Below, one piece after another: positions 26,810-35,673 of a stretch of 64,000 bases of DNA (position 1 is the stretch's first letter; each line of letters begins with the position of its first letter). Location of the stretch: the NCBI GenBank assembly GCA_944386495.1, contig CALXBE010000007.1, forward strand, positions 1-64,000. The letters are read 5' to 3'. Below the pieces are notes generated by a model that searched no databases, was not told where the DNA came from, and saw nothing but the letters and a program-made list of their open reading frames with translations. The DNA is from an uncultured Gemmiger sp. GTDB taxonomy: Bacteria > Bacillota > Clostridia > Oscillospirales > Ruminococcaceae. A program made the translations under genes and the position numbers.

Positions 26810-28204
26810 TTACTCTTCCTCCTCCCTGGTTCCGGGAACTCCGGTCTGGGTCCATTCCAGCAGCCGGGACATGTTTTTCTCAATGAAGGAGGTGTCGTAA
26901 CTCCCCTTGAGAAAGTCGGGATGGTACAAAATCAGATGGGCGAAGTCCGCTCCGGTGGAATACCCTTCCAGCACAAATTCCTCCAGGGCCCGGCGCATAC
27001 GGCGGATAGCCATCAGCCGGGTGGGAGCCTGGACAATGATTTTGGCCACCATGGAGTCATAGAAGGGGCTCAGTTCCGCTCCGTTGTAAAGGGCGGAATC
27101 CACCCGCACCCCGCAGCCCCCGGGGAAGTGGACAAACTCGGTCATGCCGGGGCAGGGCTGGAAGTTCCGGGCCGGGTCCTCGGCGTTGATGCGGACCTCG
27201 ATGGCGTGGCCCTCCTGCCGGACCTGGTCCTGGGTGAAGGAGAGGGGAAGCCCCGCCGCCACCCGCAGCTGTTCCCGGACCAGGTCCAGCCCGGTGACCA
27301 TCTCGGTGACCGGGTGTTCCACCTGGATACGGGTATTCATCTCAATAAAGTAATAGTTGCCCTGGGGGTCCAGCACAAACTCCACGGTGCCGGCTCCCTC
27401 GTACCCGCAGGCACGGGCCGCCTCCACCGCCGCCCGGCCCATGACCTGGCGAAGGGCGGGGGTAAGGGCTTTGGAGGGGGATTCCTCCATCAGTTTCTGG
27501 TTTTTCCGCTGGATGGAGCAGTCCCGTTCCCCCAGGTGGACCACATTCCCCTGGGAATCGGCCATGATCTGAAACTCAATATGCCGGGGATTGAGCACCA
27601 GCTTTTCCAGGTACATCTCCCCGTTTCCGAAGCAGGCCACCGCTTCCGCCTGGGCGGCGGCAAAGGAGGCTTCCAGGTCGGCAGGGTCGTAGACCCGGCG
27701 CATTCCCCGGCCTCCTCCCCCGGCGCTGGCTTTGATGAGGACCGGGTACCCGATACGGTCTGCGGCCCGGGCGGCGGCTTTTCCGTCCGGGACAGGACCG
27801 TCGGAGCCGGGGACCACCGGGACCCCTGCCTGCTGCATCAAAGCCCGGGCGGCGGCCTTGTTCCCCATCTTCCGGATGACCGCCCCGGAAGGCCCGATGA
27901 ATTTCAGCCCCGCTTTCTGGCACAGGTCCGCAAAATCCGGGTTTTCGGAGAGAAATCCGTAGCCGGGGTGGATGGCCTCGCAGCCGCTTTCCACCGCTGC
28001 GGTCAGGATGGCCGCCTGGTTCAGGTAGCTCTGGCCCGCCGGGGCAGGTCCGATACAGACCGCCTGGGTGGCCAGCTGCACATGAAGGGCCTGGGCATCG
28101 GCCTGGGAGTAGACCGCTACTGTCTCTATCCCCAGTTCCAGGCAGGCACGGATGACCCGGACGGCAATTTCGCCCCGGTTGGCAATCAAAATCCGCTTGA
28201 ACAT
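26810..28204 (-). CDS. accC: Acetyl-CoA carboxylase biotin carboxylase subunit
   Basis: 464 residues from the ATG at 28204; the longer frame to 28288 overlaps accB and is rejected. The opening MFKRILIANRGEIAVRVIRA, ATP-grasp glycine loop SAGGGGRGMRRV, and the EMNTRIQVEHPVTE block with catalytic residues are all present. It carboxylates biotin on AccB using ATP and bicarbonate. Confidence 0.97.
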   Translation of the reverse strand: MFKRILIANRGEIAVRVIRACLELGIETVAVYSQADAQALHVQLATQAVCIGPAPAGQSYLNQAAILTAAVESGCEAIHPGYGFLSENPDFADLCQKAGLKFIGPSGAVIRKMGNKAAARALMQQAGVPVVPGSDGPVPDGKAAARAADRIGYPVLIKASAGGGGRGMRRVYDPADLEASFAAAQAEAVACFGNGEMYLEKLVLNPRHIEFQIMADSQGNVVHLGERDCSIQRKNQKLMEESPSKALTPALRQVMGRAAVEAARACGYEGAGTVEFVLDPQGNYYFIEMNTRIQVEHPVTEMVTGLDLVREQLRVAAGLPLSFTQDQVRQEGHAIEVRINAEDPARNFQPCPGMTEFVHFPGGCGVRVDSALYNGAELSPFYDSMVAKIIVQAPTRLMAIRRMRRALEEFVLEGYSTGADFAHLILYHPDFLKGSYDTSFIEKNMSRLLEWTQTGVPGTREEEE

Positions 28205-28208
28205 AGGC

Positions 28209-28637
28209 TTACAGCTCCCGGACCCGGAACATGGGGTCCCCAAAGCCCACCAGGGCCTGGTTCTGGACCAGAACCTCCTCAATGACACAGTCGCAGGGGG
28301 CCGGAATTTCGTTGATCATCTTCATGGCCTCCAGAATGCAGACGGTCTGGCCCTTTTTCACCCGGTCCCCCACCTGGACAAAGGGCTGGGCATCGGGAGA
28401 GCTGGCGGTATAGAAAGTTCCCACCAGGGGGGCGTCAATGGTGGCGCCCTTTTCCGGGGCGGGGGCAGGGGCGGGAGCGGCGGCAGGGACCGGCACAGCC
28501 GGAACCACTGCCGGGCCATTCCCAGGGGCTGCGGGTGCATCCAGCACCAGGCGGCTGTCCCCCTGGGCATATTCCAGATGGGCGATTCGCCCCTGGGCAA
28601 AGGCTTCCAAAAGACGGCTCAGGGTTTCCTGGGTCAT
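28209..28637 (-). CDS. accB: Biotin carboxyl carrier protein of acetyl-CoA carboxylase
   Basis: 142 residues. An N-terminal helical part is followed by a proline/alanine-rich linker (about residues 34-62) and a biotinyl domain with the modified lysine in EAMKM (Lys106). It starts 35 bases after acpP, with a purine-rich ribosome site, and is followed closely by accC. Confidence 0.96.
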   Translation of the reverse strand: MTQETLSRLLEAFAQGRIAHLEYAQGDSRLVLDAPAAPGNGPAVVPAVPVPAAAPAPAPAPEKGATIDAPLVGTFYTASSPDAQPFVQVGDRVKKGQTVCILEAMKMINEIPAPCDCVIEEVLVQNQALVGFGDPMFRVREL

Positions 28638-28672
28638 GGTGTTCCTCCTCCTTCTCTTAAAAAGACCGAGGC

Positions 28673-28906
28673 TTAAGCCTCGGCCCCGTTCTCTTCCAGG
28701 TAGTTTACAATGTCGCCCACAGTTTTGAACTCTGCCAGCTTTTCATCGGGAATGGCTACACCCAGCTCATCCTCAATGGCCATGTTCAGCTCTACGGCGT
28801 CCAGGCTGTCGGCTTCCAGGTCCTCGGCCAGGCGGGCCTCCATAGTGACCTTCTCGGCGTCACAGCTCAGGGTGTCCACAATGATCTCTTTCACTTTCTC
28901 AAACAT
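28673..28906 (-). CDS. acpP: Acyl carrier protein
   Basis: 77 residues, strongly acidic. The phosphopantetheine attachment serine is Ser34 in the ADSLDAVEL motif, and the flanking helices (MFEKVKEIIVDTL; FKTVGDIVNYLEEN) are typical. It is the first gene of the operon, directly downstream of a consensus promoter and the 13-2-13 operator, so it should be the most highly expressed member. Confidence 0.97.
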   Translation of the reverse strand: MFEKVKEIIVDTLSCDAEKVTMEARLAEDLEADSLDAVELNMAIEDELGVAIPDEKLAEFKTVGDIVNYLEENGAEA

Positions 28907-28950
28907 AATAAAATCCCTCTTTCTTAAGTGCAGGTCTGTTTCTCTCTACG

Positions 28951-28978
28951 ATTTTAGTTAAAATGTTTTAACTAAAAT
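28951..28978. promoter_or_regulatory. 13-2-13 operator in front of acpP
   Basis: Perfect inverted repeat with arms ATTTTAGTTAAAA and TTTTAACTAAAAT separated by TG. It begins only a few bases downstream of the inferred start of transcription, where bound protein would block RNA polymerase. The MarR protein at 19187-19696 is the natural candidate. Confidence 0.8.
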
Positions 28979-28988
28979 CACTGAGATT

Positions 28989-29016
28989 AGTATACCAACG
29001 ATTTCCGGGATGTCAA
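28989..29016 (-). promoter_or_regulatory. Promoter of the acpP-acc-fab operon
   Basis: Minus-strand TTGACA (29011-29016), 16-base spacer and TATACT (28989-28994), close to consensus. It is followed immediately by the operator at 28951-28978. Confidence 0.82.
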
Positions 29017-29074
29017 TAGAATCTCAAAAATTTTAATTAAATTTTTTGACTATTTTCAAAATGAGAATAAAAAA

Positions 29075-29101
29075 TCCCCGGAAGGAGATTCCTTCCGGGG
29101 A
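29075..29101 (-). terminator. Terminator of the pgk-tpiA-gpmI operon
   Basis: Arms TCCCCGGAAGG and CCTTCCGGGGA with a 5-base loop. On the minus strand a run of T follows. It separates gpmI from the fatty acid promoter. Confidence 0.87.
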
Positions 29102-29119
29102 AAATTGTTTGACGGGAAA

Positions 29120-30649
29120 TCAGTCCACGATCATGCTCTTGCCGGTCATTTCGGCAGGCTGGGGCAGGCCCATGATCTGGAGCATGGTGGGGCAGAGGTC
29201 GGCCAGAACGCCGTCCTTCCGCAGCTTCACATCCCCTGCGCCCATGACCACCAGGGGCACGGGGTTGGTGGTGTGAGCGGTGAAGGGGTCTTCGCCCTCG
29301 TCCACCAGCATCTTGTCGGCGTTGCCGTGGTCGGCGGTGAGGAGCACTGCGCCGCCGGCGGCCAGAACTGCATCCACTACCTTGCCTACAGCGGCATCCA
29401 CTGCTTCCACTGCCTTGACGGCGGCCTCGAACACACCGGTGTGGCCTACCATGTCGCAGTTGGCAAAGTTCAGGATGATGGCGTCATACTTGCCGCTCTC
29501 GATCCGCTTGACACATTCGTCAGCCACTTCGGGAGCGCTCATCTCAGGCTTCAGATCATAGGTAGCCACCTTGGGGCTGGGGATAACGCACCGGTCCTCG
29601 CCCTCGTAGGGGGCTTCCACGCCGCCGTTGAAGAAGAAGGTCACATGGGCATACTTCTCGGTCTCAGCGATCCGGAGCTGGGTCAGGCCCTTCTTGGCCA
29701 GGTACTCACCGAACACATTGGTCAGCTCCACGGGAGGATAAGCCACCTCCACATTGGGCATGGTGGCATCATACTGAGCCATGCAGACATAGTGAACGGG
29801 GAAACGGCCAAACCGGCGCTCAAAGCCCTTGAAGTCGTCGTCCACGAAGATACGGGTCATCTGACGGGCACGGTCGGGGCGGAAGTTCATGAAGATGACA
29901 GTGTCCCCTTCCTTTACCCGGCCACCCTCGCAGGTGACGGTGGGAACCACAAACTCGTCGGTCACATCGGCAGCATAGCTGGCCTCAATGCATTCCTTCC
30001 AGTTGGCGGCATGGTTGCCCTCGCCGTAAACAAAGGCGGCGTAGGCCTTTTCTTCCCGGTCCCAGTTGCTGTCCCGGTCCATGGCGTAGTAACGGCCGGT
30101 AACGGTGGCAATGGTGCCCAGGCCGATCTCGTCGATTTTCTTCTGCAGGTCGGCCAGGAAGCCCTCACCGTCGTGGGGGTCGGTGTCACGGCCGTCCATG
30201 ATACAGTGGAGGTAGAGCTCCTTCACACCCATGGCCTTGCACATATCCATAACGCCGAACCAGTGGTCGCAGTGGCTGTGAACACCGCCGGTGCCCACCA
30301 GGCCCATAAGGTGAACAGCGTTGCCGCTGTCAATGGCAGCCTGGATGTTCTTGACCAGAACAGGGTTCTTCAGCATCTCTCCGTCCTGGATGGACTTGGT
30401 GATGAGGGTGAGCTGCTGGTAGACGATCCGTCCGGCGCCCATGTTGGTGTGGCCCACTTCGCTGTTGCCCATCTGACCGTCGGGCAGGCCCACATCCATA
30501 CCGGAAGCCCCGATGGTGGTAGTGGGATACTCAGCCATGAACCGGTCAATGTTGGGTTTCTTGGCGGCGGCAATGGCGTTGCCCCGGACATGGTCCGGGA
30601 CCCAGCCAAAACCGTCCATAATGCAGAGCATTACAGGTTTCTTGCTCAT
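29120..30649 (-). CDS. gpmI: 2,3-bisphosphoglycerate-independent phosphoglycerate mutase
   Basis: 509 residues, the normal length. The metal-site opening MSKKPVMLCIMDGFG, phosphoserine Ser63 in GQMGNSEVGHTNMGAGR and the C-terminal LTADHGNADKM are present. It converts 3- to 2-phosphoglycerate with a manganese-dependent alkaline-phosphatase-type fold. It is the last gene of the glycolytic operon, 27 bases after tpiA. Confidence 0.97.
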   Translation of the reverse strand: MSKKPVMLCIMDGFGWVPDHVRGNAIAAAKKPNIDRFMAEYPTTTIGASGMDVGLPDGQMGNSEVGHTNMGAGRIVYQQLTLITKSIQDGEMLKNPVLVKNIQAAIDSGNAVHLMGLVGTGGVHSHCDHWFGVMDMCKAMGVKELYLHCIMDGRDTDPHDGEGFLADLQKKIDEIGLGTIATVTGRYYAMDRDSNWDREEKAYAAFVYGEGNHAANWKECIEASYAADVTDEFVVPTVTCEGGRVKEGDTVIFMNFRPDRARQMTRIFVDDDFKGFERRFGRFPVHYVCMAQYDATMPNVEVAYPPVELTNVFGEYLAKKGLTQLRIAETEKYAHVTFFFNGGVEAPYEGEDRCVIPSPKVATYDLKPEMSAPEVADECVKRIESGKYDAIILNFANCDMVGHTGVFEAAVKAVEAVDAAVGKVVDAVLAAGGAVLLTADHGNADKMLVDEGEDPFTAHTTNPVPLVVMGAGDVKLRKDGVLADLCPTMLQIMGLPQPAEMTGKSMIVD

Positions 30650-30676
30650 AAAAAGGTTCCTCTTTCTTTCCTTGGA

Positions 30677-31444
30677 TTACTTGGAGGCTGCGGCCACGAT
30701 GGTGGCAAAGTCTCCGGCCTTGAGGGCTGCGCCGCCGATGAGGCCGCCGTCCACATCAGGCTTGGATACCAGCTCCTCGCAGTTCTTGGCGTTCATGCTG
30801 CCGCCGTACTGGATGGTGGTGGCATCAGCAACAGCCTGGCCGTACAGCTCAGCCAGAACCTTCCGGATGGCTGCGCAGACTTCCTGAGCCTGGTCAGCGG
30901 TGGCGGTGCGGCCGGTGCCGATGGCCCATACAGGCTCGTAAGCGATGATCAGGTTAGCCATCTGCTCGGCGGTGACACCCTGGAGAGCGATCTTGGTCTG
31001 CATACGGACCAGCTCCTCGGTGACACCCTGCTCCCGCTGGGTCAGGTTCTCGCCCACGCAGACGATGACCTTCAGGCCGGCGTTCAGGGCAGCCAGGGTC
31101 CGCTTGTTGACGGTCTCGTCGGTCTCGGCAAAGTACTGACGGCGCTCGCTGTGGCCGGTGATAACATACTCAACGCCCAGGTCTACCAGCATATCGGCAG
31201 AAATTTCGCCGGTGTAAGCGCCGGAAGCCTCGAAGTGAACATTCTCAGCACCTACATGGATGTTGGTGCCCTTGGTCTTCTCCAGAGCGGTGACCAGGGA
31301 GGTGAAGGGGGTGCAGATAACTACCTCGCAGCCGGCATCCTTGACGGCGGGGATCAGCTCATCGATGAGCTGGGCGGCCTGGGTGGCGGTCTTGTTCATT
31401 TTCCAGTTGCCGGCAATGACGGCTTTACGCAAATTCTTATTCAT
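30677..31444 (-). CDS. tpiA: Triosephosphate isomerase
   Basis: 255 residues from the ATG at 31444, preceded by a GGAGA ribosome site; the longer frame to 31528 overlaps pgk. Catalytic blocks AGNWKMNKT, TGHSERR and AYEPVWAIGTG are visible. It interconverts dihydroxyacetone phosphate and glyceraldehyde 3-phosphate. A GC-rich GCGGCGG/CCGCCGC hairpin lies between pgk and tpiA (about 31473-31495) and may stabilise or process the mRNA. Confidence 0.97.
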   Translation of the reverse strand: MNKNLRKAVIAGNWKMNKTATQAAQLIDELIPAVKDAGCEVVICTPFTSLVTALEKTKGTNIHVGAENVHFEASGAYTGEISADMLVDLGVEYVITGHSERRQYFAETDETVNKRTLAALNAGLKVIVCVGENLTQREQGVTEELVRMQTKIALQGVTAEQMANLIIAYEPVWAIGTGRTATADQAQEVCAAIRKVLAELYGQAVADATTIQYGGSMNAKNCEELVSKPDVDGGLIGGAALKAGDFATIVAAASK

Positions 31445-31514
31445 AATGTATCTCTCCTTATCAAATAAAAAGGCGCGGCGGCCTTCACCGCCGCACCTTG
31501 GTTCTGCGGATGTC

Positions 31515-32723
31515 TTATGCCTTGGCAATAACAGCGATACCGGGCAGTTCCTTGCCTTCCAGGTACTCCAGGGAAGCGCCGCCGCCGGTGCTGATGTGGG
31601 TCATCTTGTCGCCCAGGCCCATCTGCTGTACAGCAGCTGCGCTGTCGCCGCCGCCGATAACGGTGGTAGCGTCGGACTCAGCCATAGCCTCGGCAACAGC
31701 CAGGGTGCCCTTGGCCAGGGTGGGGTTCTCGAATACGCCCATGGGTCCGTTCCATACAACGGTCTTGCTGGCCTTGACGGCATCAGCAAACAGCTTCTCG
31801 CTCTCGGGTCCGATATCCAGGCCCATGACGCCGGCAGGAATGGCATCAGCAGCCACTACCTGAACCTCGATGGGAGCATCGATGGGGTCGGGGAAGGAAG
31901 CAGCCACAGCGGTATCTACGGGCAGGAGCAGCTTTACGCCCTTCTCCTCGGCCTTCTTCATCATATCCTTGCAGTAGTCCAGCTTCTCGGTGTCAACCAG
32001 ACTGTTGCCTACTTCGTAGCCCTTGGCAGCCAGGAAGGTGTAAGCCATGCCGCCGCCGATGATGAGGGTGTCTACCTTCTCCAGCAGGTTGCTGATAACA
32101 TTCAGCTTGTCGGCAACCTTGGCGCCGCCCAGGATGGCGGTGAAGGGACGGACGGGATCGTTCACGGCATTGCCCAGGTACTTGATCTCCTTCTCCATCA
32201 GGTAGCCAACAGCGGTGTCCTTGATGTAATCGGTAACGCCGGCAGTGGAGCAGTGTGCCCGGTGGCAGCTGCCGAAAGCGTCGTCCACATAGGCATCGGC
32301 CAGGCTGGCCAGATCCTTGCTGAACTCCTCGCCGTTCTTGGTCTCTTCCTTCCGGAAGCGGGTGTTCTGGAGCAGAACCACATCGCCGTCAGCCATAGCG
32401 GCTACAGCGGCCTTGGCATTGGCGCCTACGACCTCGTCGTCATTGGCGAAGACAACGGTCTTGCCCAGGTACTCGCTCAGGCGGGCAGCTACAGGCTCCA
32501 GGCTGAACTTGGCCTCGGGTCCGTTCTTGGGCTTGCCCAGGTGGCTGCAGAGGATAACCTTTGCGCCGTCGTTTACCAGCTTCTTAATGGTAGGCAGAGC
32601 AGCCTGGATACGGTTGTCATTGGTGATGACTCCGTCCTTCATGGGAACATTGAAGTCGCACCGAACCAAAACCTTCTTGCCCTGGTAATTCTGATCGTCT
32701 ACTGTCTTTTTACCCAAACCCAT
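31515..32723 (-). CDS. pgk: Phosphoglycerate kinase
   Basis: 402 residues from the ATG at 32723 (GAAGGAGA upstream); the long extension to 32897 reads through the leader and is rejected. The [15 protein letters not shown] opening, [21 protein letters not shown] and GGGDSAAAV blocks are typical. It makes ATP from 1,3-bisphosphoglycerate. It heads an operon with tpiA and gpmI; gap lies 4 kb away under its own promoter. Confidence 0.97.
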   Translation of the reverse strand: MGLGKKTVDDQNYQGKKVLVRCDFNVPMKDGVITNDNRIQAALPTIKKLVNDGAKVILCSHLGKPKNGPEAKFSLEPVAARLSEYLGKTVVFANDDEVVGANAKAAVAAMADGDVVLLQNTRFRKEETKNGEEFSKDLASLADAYVDDAFGSCHRAHCSTAGVTDYIKDTAVGYLMEKEIKYLGNAVNDPVRPFTAILGGAKVADKLNVISNLLEKVDTLIIGGGMAYTFLAAKGYEVGNSLVDTEKLDYCKDMMKKAEEKGVKLLLPVDTAVAASFPDPIDAPIEVQVVAADAIPAGVMGLDIGPESEKLFADAVKASKTVVWNGPMGVFENPTLAKGTLAVAEAMAESDATTVIGGGDSAAAVQQMGLGDKMTHISTGGGASLEYLEGKELPGIAVIAKA

Positions 32724-32937
32724 ACTAAATTCTCCTTCCGAAAATATCCTGTGTCTTGGATCTATCTCTATGAGCCGCCAGGCAGCCCATAACGACCGCT
32801 TGCGTACACCGCAGGCATCTTGTCTGCGGCCGCTGCCATTTTTGGTTTTCTCCCCACAGCGGGAAAAATGGCAACTTAAATAAAAGGTGTATAACAACCT
32901 TTGAGGCTATTATACCCTCTTTACCCCCGGTCTGCAA
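32724..32937 (-). promoter_or_regulatory. pgk promoter and about 180-nt structured leader
   Basis: Minus-strand TTGCAG (32932-32937), 17-base spacer, TATAAT (32909-32914). The leader contains a perfect 9-base GCCATTTTT/AAAAATGGC stem enclosing a smaller hairpin, then a CCGCAG/CTGCGG hairpin, and has no long reading frame. Its first 80 bases resemble the leader of the MarR gene. Confidence 0.7.
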
Positions 32938-33010
32938 TCCCTCCGGGGGATTTTTTGATATTTATTTAACAGGAATTTTTCTCTTTTGGATTTTTTCCCG
33001 GGAAAAAGGG

Positions 33011-33066
33011 TTGACAATCTCCAAAACCGGAGTTATTATGAACACATGAACAGTTGTTCATATGTT
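33011..33066 (+). promoter_or_regulatory. Promoter and 12-2-12 operator of the metal efflux operon
   Basis: TTGACA (33011-33016), 17-base spacer, TATTAT (33034-33039). Immediately downstream, 33041-33066 is an inverted repeat with arms AACACATGAACA and TGTTCATATGTT (11 of 12 positions paired, 2-base spacer). This is the known 12-2-12 form bound by SmtB/CzrA/CadC-type ArsR proteins. Confidence 0.87.
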
Positions 33067-33079
33067 TGGAGGTTTCCCC

Positions 33080-33448
33080 ATGACACCTAAAATGAAAGCC
33101 ACCCCCTGCTGCGGCCAGCAGCACCATCATCAGGAGGCAGTGGACCAGGTCCTGGCCCATCTGCCCCAGGAAGATCTGCTCTATGACCTGGCAGAGCTGT
33201 TCAAGATTTTCGGGGACAGCACCCGCATCAAAATACTGTATGTACTGTTTGAGCGGGAGCTTTGTGTCTGCGACATTGCCCAGCTGCTGGGGATGACCCA
33301 GAGCGCCGTAAGCCACCAGCTGCGGATTCTCAAGGCCAACAGCCTGGTCAAGTTCCGCCGCCAGGGAAAGACCGTGTTTTACAGCCTGGATGACGACCAT
33401 GTCCGGAGCATTCTGGCTCTGGGGATGGAGCATATCCAGGAAGAATAA
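33080..33448 (+). CDS. ArsR/SmtB-family metal-sensing repressor
   Basis: 122 residues from the ATG at 33080, preceded by GGAGG; an earlier in-frame ATG at 33062 lies inside the operator. The metal-ligand-like N-terminus CCGQQHHH, the ELCVCDIAQLLG helix with the CxC metal box of CadC/ArsR type, and the winged-helix block MTQSAVSHQLRILKANSLVKFRRQGKTVFYSL are visible. It should leave its operator when zinc, cadmium or lead bind. It precedes an HMA protein and a P-type ATPase. Confidence 0.93.
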   Translation: MTPKMKATPCCGQQHHHQEAVDQVLAHLPQEDLLYDLAELFKIFGDSTRIKILYVLFERELCVCDIAQLLGMTQSAVSHQLRILKANSLVKFRRQGKTVFYSLDDDHVRSILALGMEHIQEE

Positions 33449-33471
33449 TCATCGCAAGGAGAGGACCTGTT

Positions 33472-33690
33472 ATGAAAAAGACCTACAAAATCGAAGTAGA
33501 CTGTGCCAACTGTGCTGCCAAAATGGAGCAGGCCGCCTGCCGGACCCCCGGAGTAGCCGCCGCCACCGTGGGCTTTATGGCCCAGAAGATGTCTGTGACC
33601 TTTGAGGAGGGCGCGGACCCTGCCGCCGTTATGGAGCAGGTGGTGAAAAACTGCAAGGTGGTAGAGGACGACTGCGTTATTTATATTTAA
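33472..33690 (+). CDS. Stand-alone heavy-metal-associated (HMA) domain protein
   Basis: 72 residues forming a single HMA ferredoxin-like fold. The metal site is CANC at residues 11-14 (DCANCAAKMEQAA). It has its own ribosome site (AAGGAGAGG). In most CadA/ZntA pumps this domain is the N-terminal part of the ATPase. Here it is a separate gene 23 bases after arsR and 69 before the pump, and likely delivers metal to it. Confidence 0.9.
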   Translation: MKKTYKIEVDCANCAAKMEQAACRTPGVAAATVGFMAQKMSVTFEEGADPAAVMEQVVKNCKVVEDDCVIYI

Positions 33691-33759
33691 AATAAGAAAT
33701 CAAAAGTTTTCAAGCGCCGGAAGAAGTCCTCCGGCCTTTCTTTCCGGGAGGAATGACCC

Positions 33760-35628
33760 ATGACCAAAAAACAGAAAAAAATGCGGCTGCGGATTTTTAT
33801 TTCCGCCCTGCTCCTGGCAGGAATGATGGCCGCTGACCGGCTGTTTCTGCTGCCCGCCGGGGTCCGGCTGGCAGGATATCTTATCCCCTACTTTGTCATT
33901 GGATATGACATTCTCCGCAAGGCGGTGCTGGGAATCCGGAACCGGCAGGTATTTGACGAAAACTTCCTCATGGCAGTGGCAACTGTAGGCGCCCTGGCCC
34001 TGGGCGAGTACAGCGAGGGCGTTTTTGTCATGCTCTTCTACCAGGTAGGCGAGCTGTTCCAGAGCTACGCCGTAGGGAAAAGCCGTCAGAGCATTGCCGC
34101 CCTCATGGACATCCGCCCCGACTATGCCAATCTGGAGCAGGATGGGCAGGTGGTCCAGGTGGACCCGGAGGAAATCGCTCCCGGCACCCTGATTTTAGTC
34201 CGGCCCGGAGAGAAAATCCCGCTGGACGGGGTGGTGGAGGAAGGCTCCGGCAGTCTGGACACCAGCGCCCTTACGGGGGAAAGCCTGCCCCGGTCGGTAA
34301 CGGTTGGGGAATCGGTCATCAGCGGCTGCATTGACCTGGACGGAGTGCTCCGCATCCGGACCACCAAGGAATTCGGGGAGAGCACCGTCTCCAAAATCCT
34401 GGACCTGGTGGAAAATTCCAGCATGAAGAAAGCCCGGACCGAGAACTTTATCACCCACTTTGCCCGGTACTACACCCCCATCGTCTGCTACTGCGCCCTG
34501 GCCCTGGCCCTTATCCCGCCCCTGTTCCTGGGGAACTGGGGAGACTGGGTCCAGCGGGCCCTTATCTTCCTGGTGGTGTCCTGCCCCTGCGCTCTGGTCA
34601 TCTCCATCCCCCTTACCTTCTTCGGGGGCATTGGGGGAGCCAGCCGGGCGGGAATCCTGGTCAAGGGGAGCAACTATCTGGAAGCCCTCTCCAAGGCGGA
34701 TACGGTGGTCTTTGACAAGACCGGCACCCTGACCAAGGGTTCCTTCCAGGTAGCCCAGATCGCGCCCGTTCCCAGGGTGGAGGAATCCCAGCTGCTGGAG
34801 TGGGCCGCCCTGGCCGAGAGCTTCAGCAATCATCCCATCAGCAAAAGCCTGAAAGCCGCCTGGGGCAAACAGCCGGACCAGAGCCGGGTCTCCCAGGTGG
34901 AGGAGCTGGCCGGACTGGGAGTCACCGCCCAGGTGGACGGCCGGAGCCTGGCCCTTGGCAACCTTCGGCTGATGGAAAAGGTGGGAGCGCAATGTCCCCC
35001 TGAACGGCAGGAGCCGGGCAGCCGGATTCATCTGGCCCTGGACGGGGTATACCAGGGGTCCATCCTCATTGCAGACACCCTGAAACCCACCGCCGTCGCC
35101 GCCATTTCCGCCCTGAAAAAGCTGGGAGTACGGCAGACCGTCATGCTCACCGGGGACAGCCCTGCCGCCGCAGCGGCCGTAGCCGGGGAGCTTGGTCTGG
35201 ACAGCTACCACGCCCAGCTGCTCCCCGCCCAGAAGGTGGAGCGGGTGGAGGAACTTCTGGCCCAAAAGCCCGCCGGGAAGACCCTGGCCTTTGTGGGGGA
35301 CGGCATCAACGATGCTCCGGTGCTGAGCCGGGCGGATGTGGGTATCGCCATGGGCGCCCTGGGCAGCGATGCTGCCATTGAAGCGGCGGATGTGGTCCTG
35401 ATGGACGATGATCCGGCCAAAATCGCCCTGGCCATCCGAATCTGCCGCAAGTGCATGGTCATTGTCTGGGAGAACATCATCTTCGCCCTGGGGGTGAAGG
35501 GGGTGGTCCTGGCCGCTGCCGCCCTGGGCCTGTCCAATATGTGGCTGGCCATCTTTGCGGATGTAGGGGTAATGGTGCTGGCCGTTCTCAACTCCACCCG
35601 TATGCTGCGGGTTGGGAAAAACAGATAA
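33760..35628 (+). CDS. Heavy-metal-translocating P-type ATPase (Zn/Cd/Pb export type)
   Basis: 622 residues. Motifs in order: TGES actuator loop near residue 172, SCPCAL metal-binding transmembrane motif near 275, phosphorylated Asp in DKTGTLT near 319, NHPIS in the nucleotide domain, and GDGINDAP hinge. No HMA domain is present at the N-terminus, which begins directly with basic residues and membrane helices; the domain is encoded by the preceding gene. CPC plus an ArsR with a CxC box favours Zn/Cd over Cu. The terminator follows two bases after the stop. Confidence 0.95.
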   Translation: MTKKQKKMRLRIFISALLLAGMMAADRLFLLPAGVRLAGYLIPYFVIGYDILRKAVLGIRNRQVFDENFLMAVATVGALALGEYSEGVFVMLFYQVGELFQSYAVGKSRQSIAALMDIRPDYANLEQDGQVVQVDPEEIAPGTLILVRPGEKIPLDGVVEEGSGSLDTSALTGESLPRSVTVGESVISGCIDLDGVLRIRTTKEFGESTVSKILDLVENSSMKKARTENFITHFARYYTPIVCYCALALALIPPLFLGNWGDWVQRALIFLVVSCPCALVISIPLTFFGGIGGASRAGILVKGSNYLEALSKADTVVFDKTGTLTKGSFQVAQIAPVPRVEESQLLEWAALAESFSNHPISKSLKAAWGKQPDQSRVSQVEELAGLGVTAQVDGRSLALGNLRLMEKVGAQCPPERQEPGSRIHLALDGVYQGSILIADTLKPTAVAAISALKKLGVRQTVMLTGDSPAAAAAVAGELGLDSYHAQLLPAQKVERVEELLAQKPAGKTLAFVGDGINDAPVLSRADVGIAMGALGSDAAIEAADVVLMDDDPAKIALAIRICRKCMVIVWENIIFALGVKGVVLAAAALGLSNMWLAIFADVGVMVLAVLNSTRMLRVGKNR

Positions 35629-35629
35629 G

Positions 35630-35668
35630 AAAATGCCCTCTGCATTTCAAAATTGCAGAGGGCATTTT
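35630..35668. terminator. Terminator between metal ATPase and DUF3021 genes
   Basis: Perfect 15-base arms AAAATGCCCTCTGCA and complement with a 9-base loop. A and T flanks make it functional for both converging transcripts. Confidence 0.9.
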
Positions 35669-35673
35669 GTCTT

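Noticed and set aside
29105..31468. A 787-codon plus-strand frame
   Set aside because: Antisense to gpmI and tpiA, both with complete active sites.
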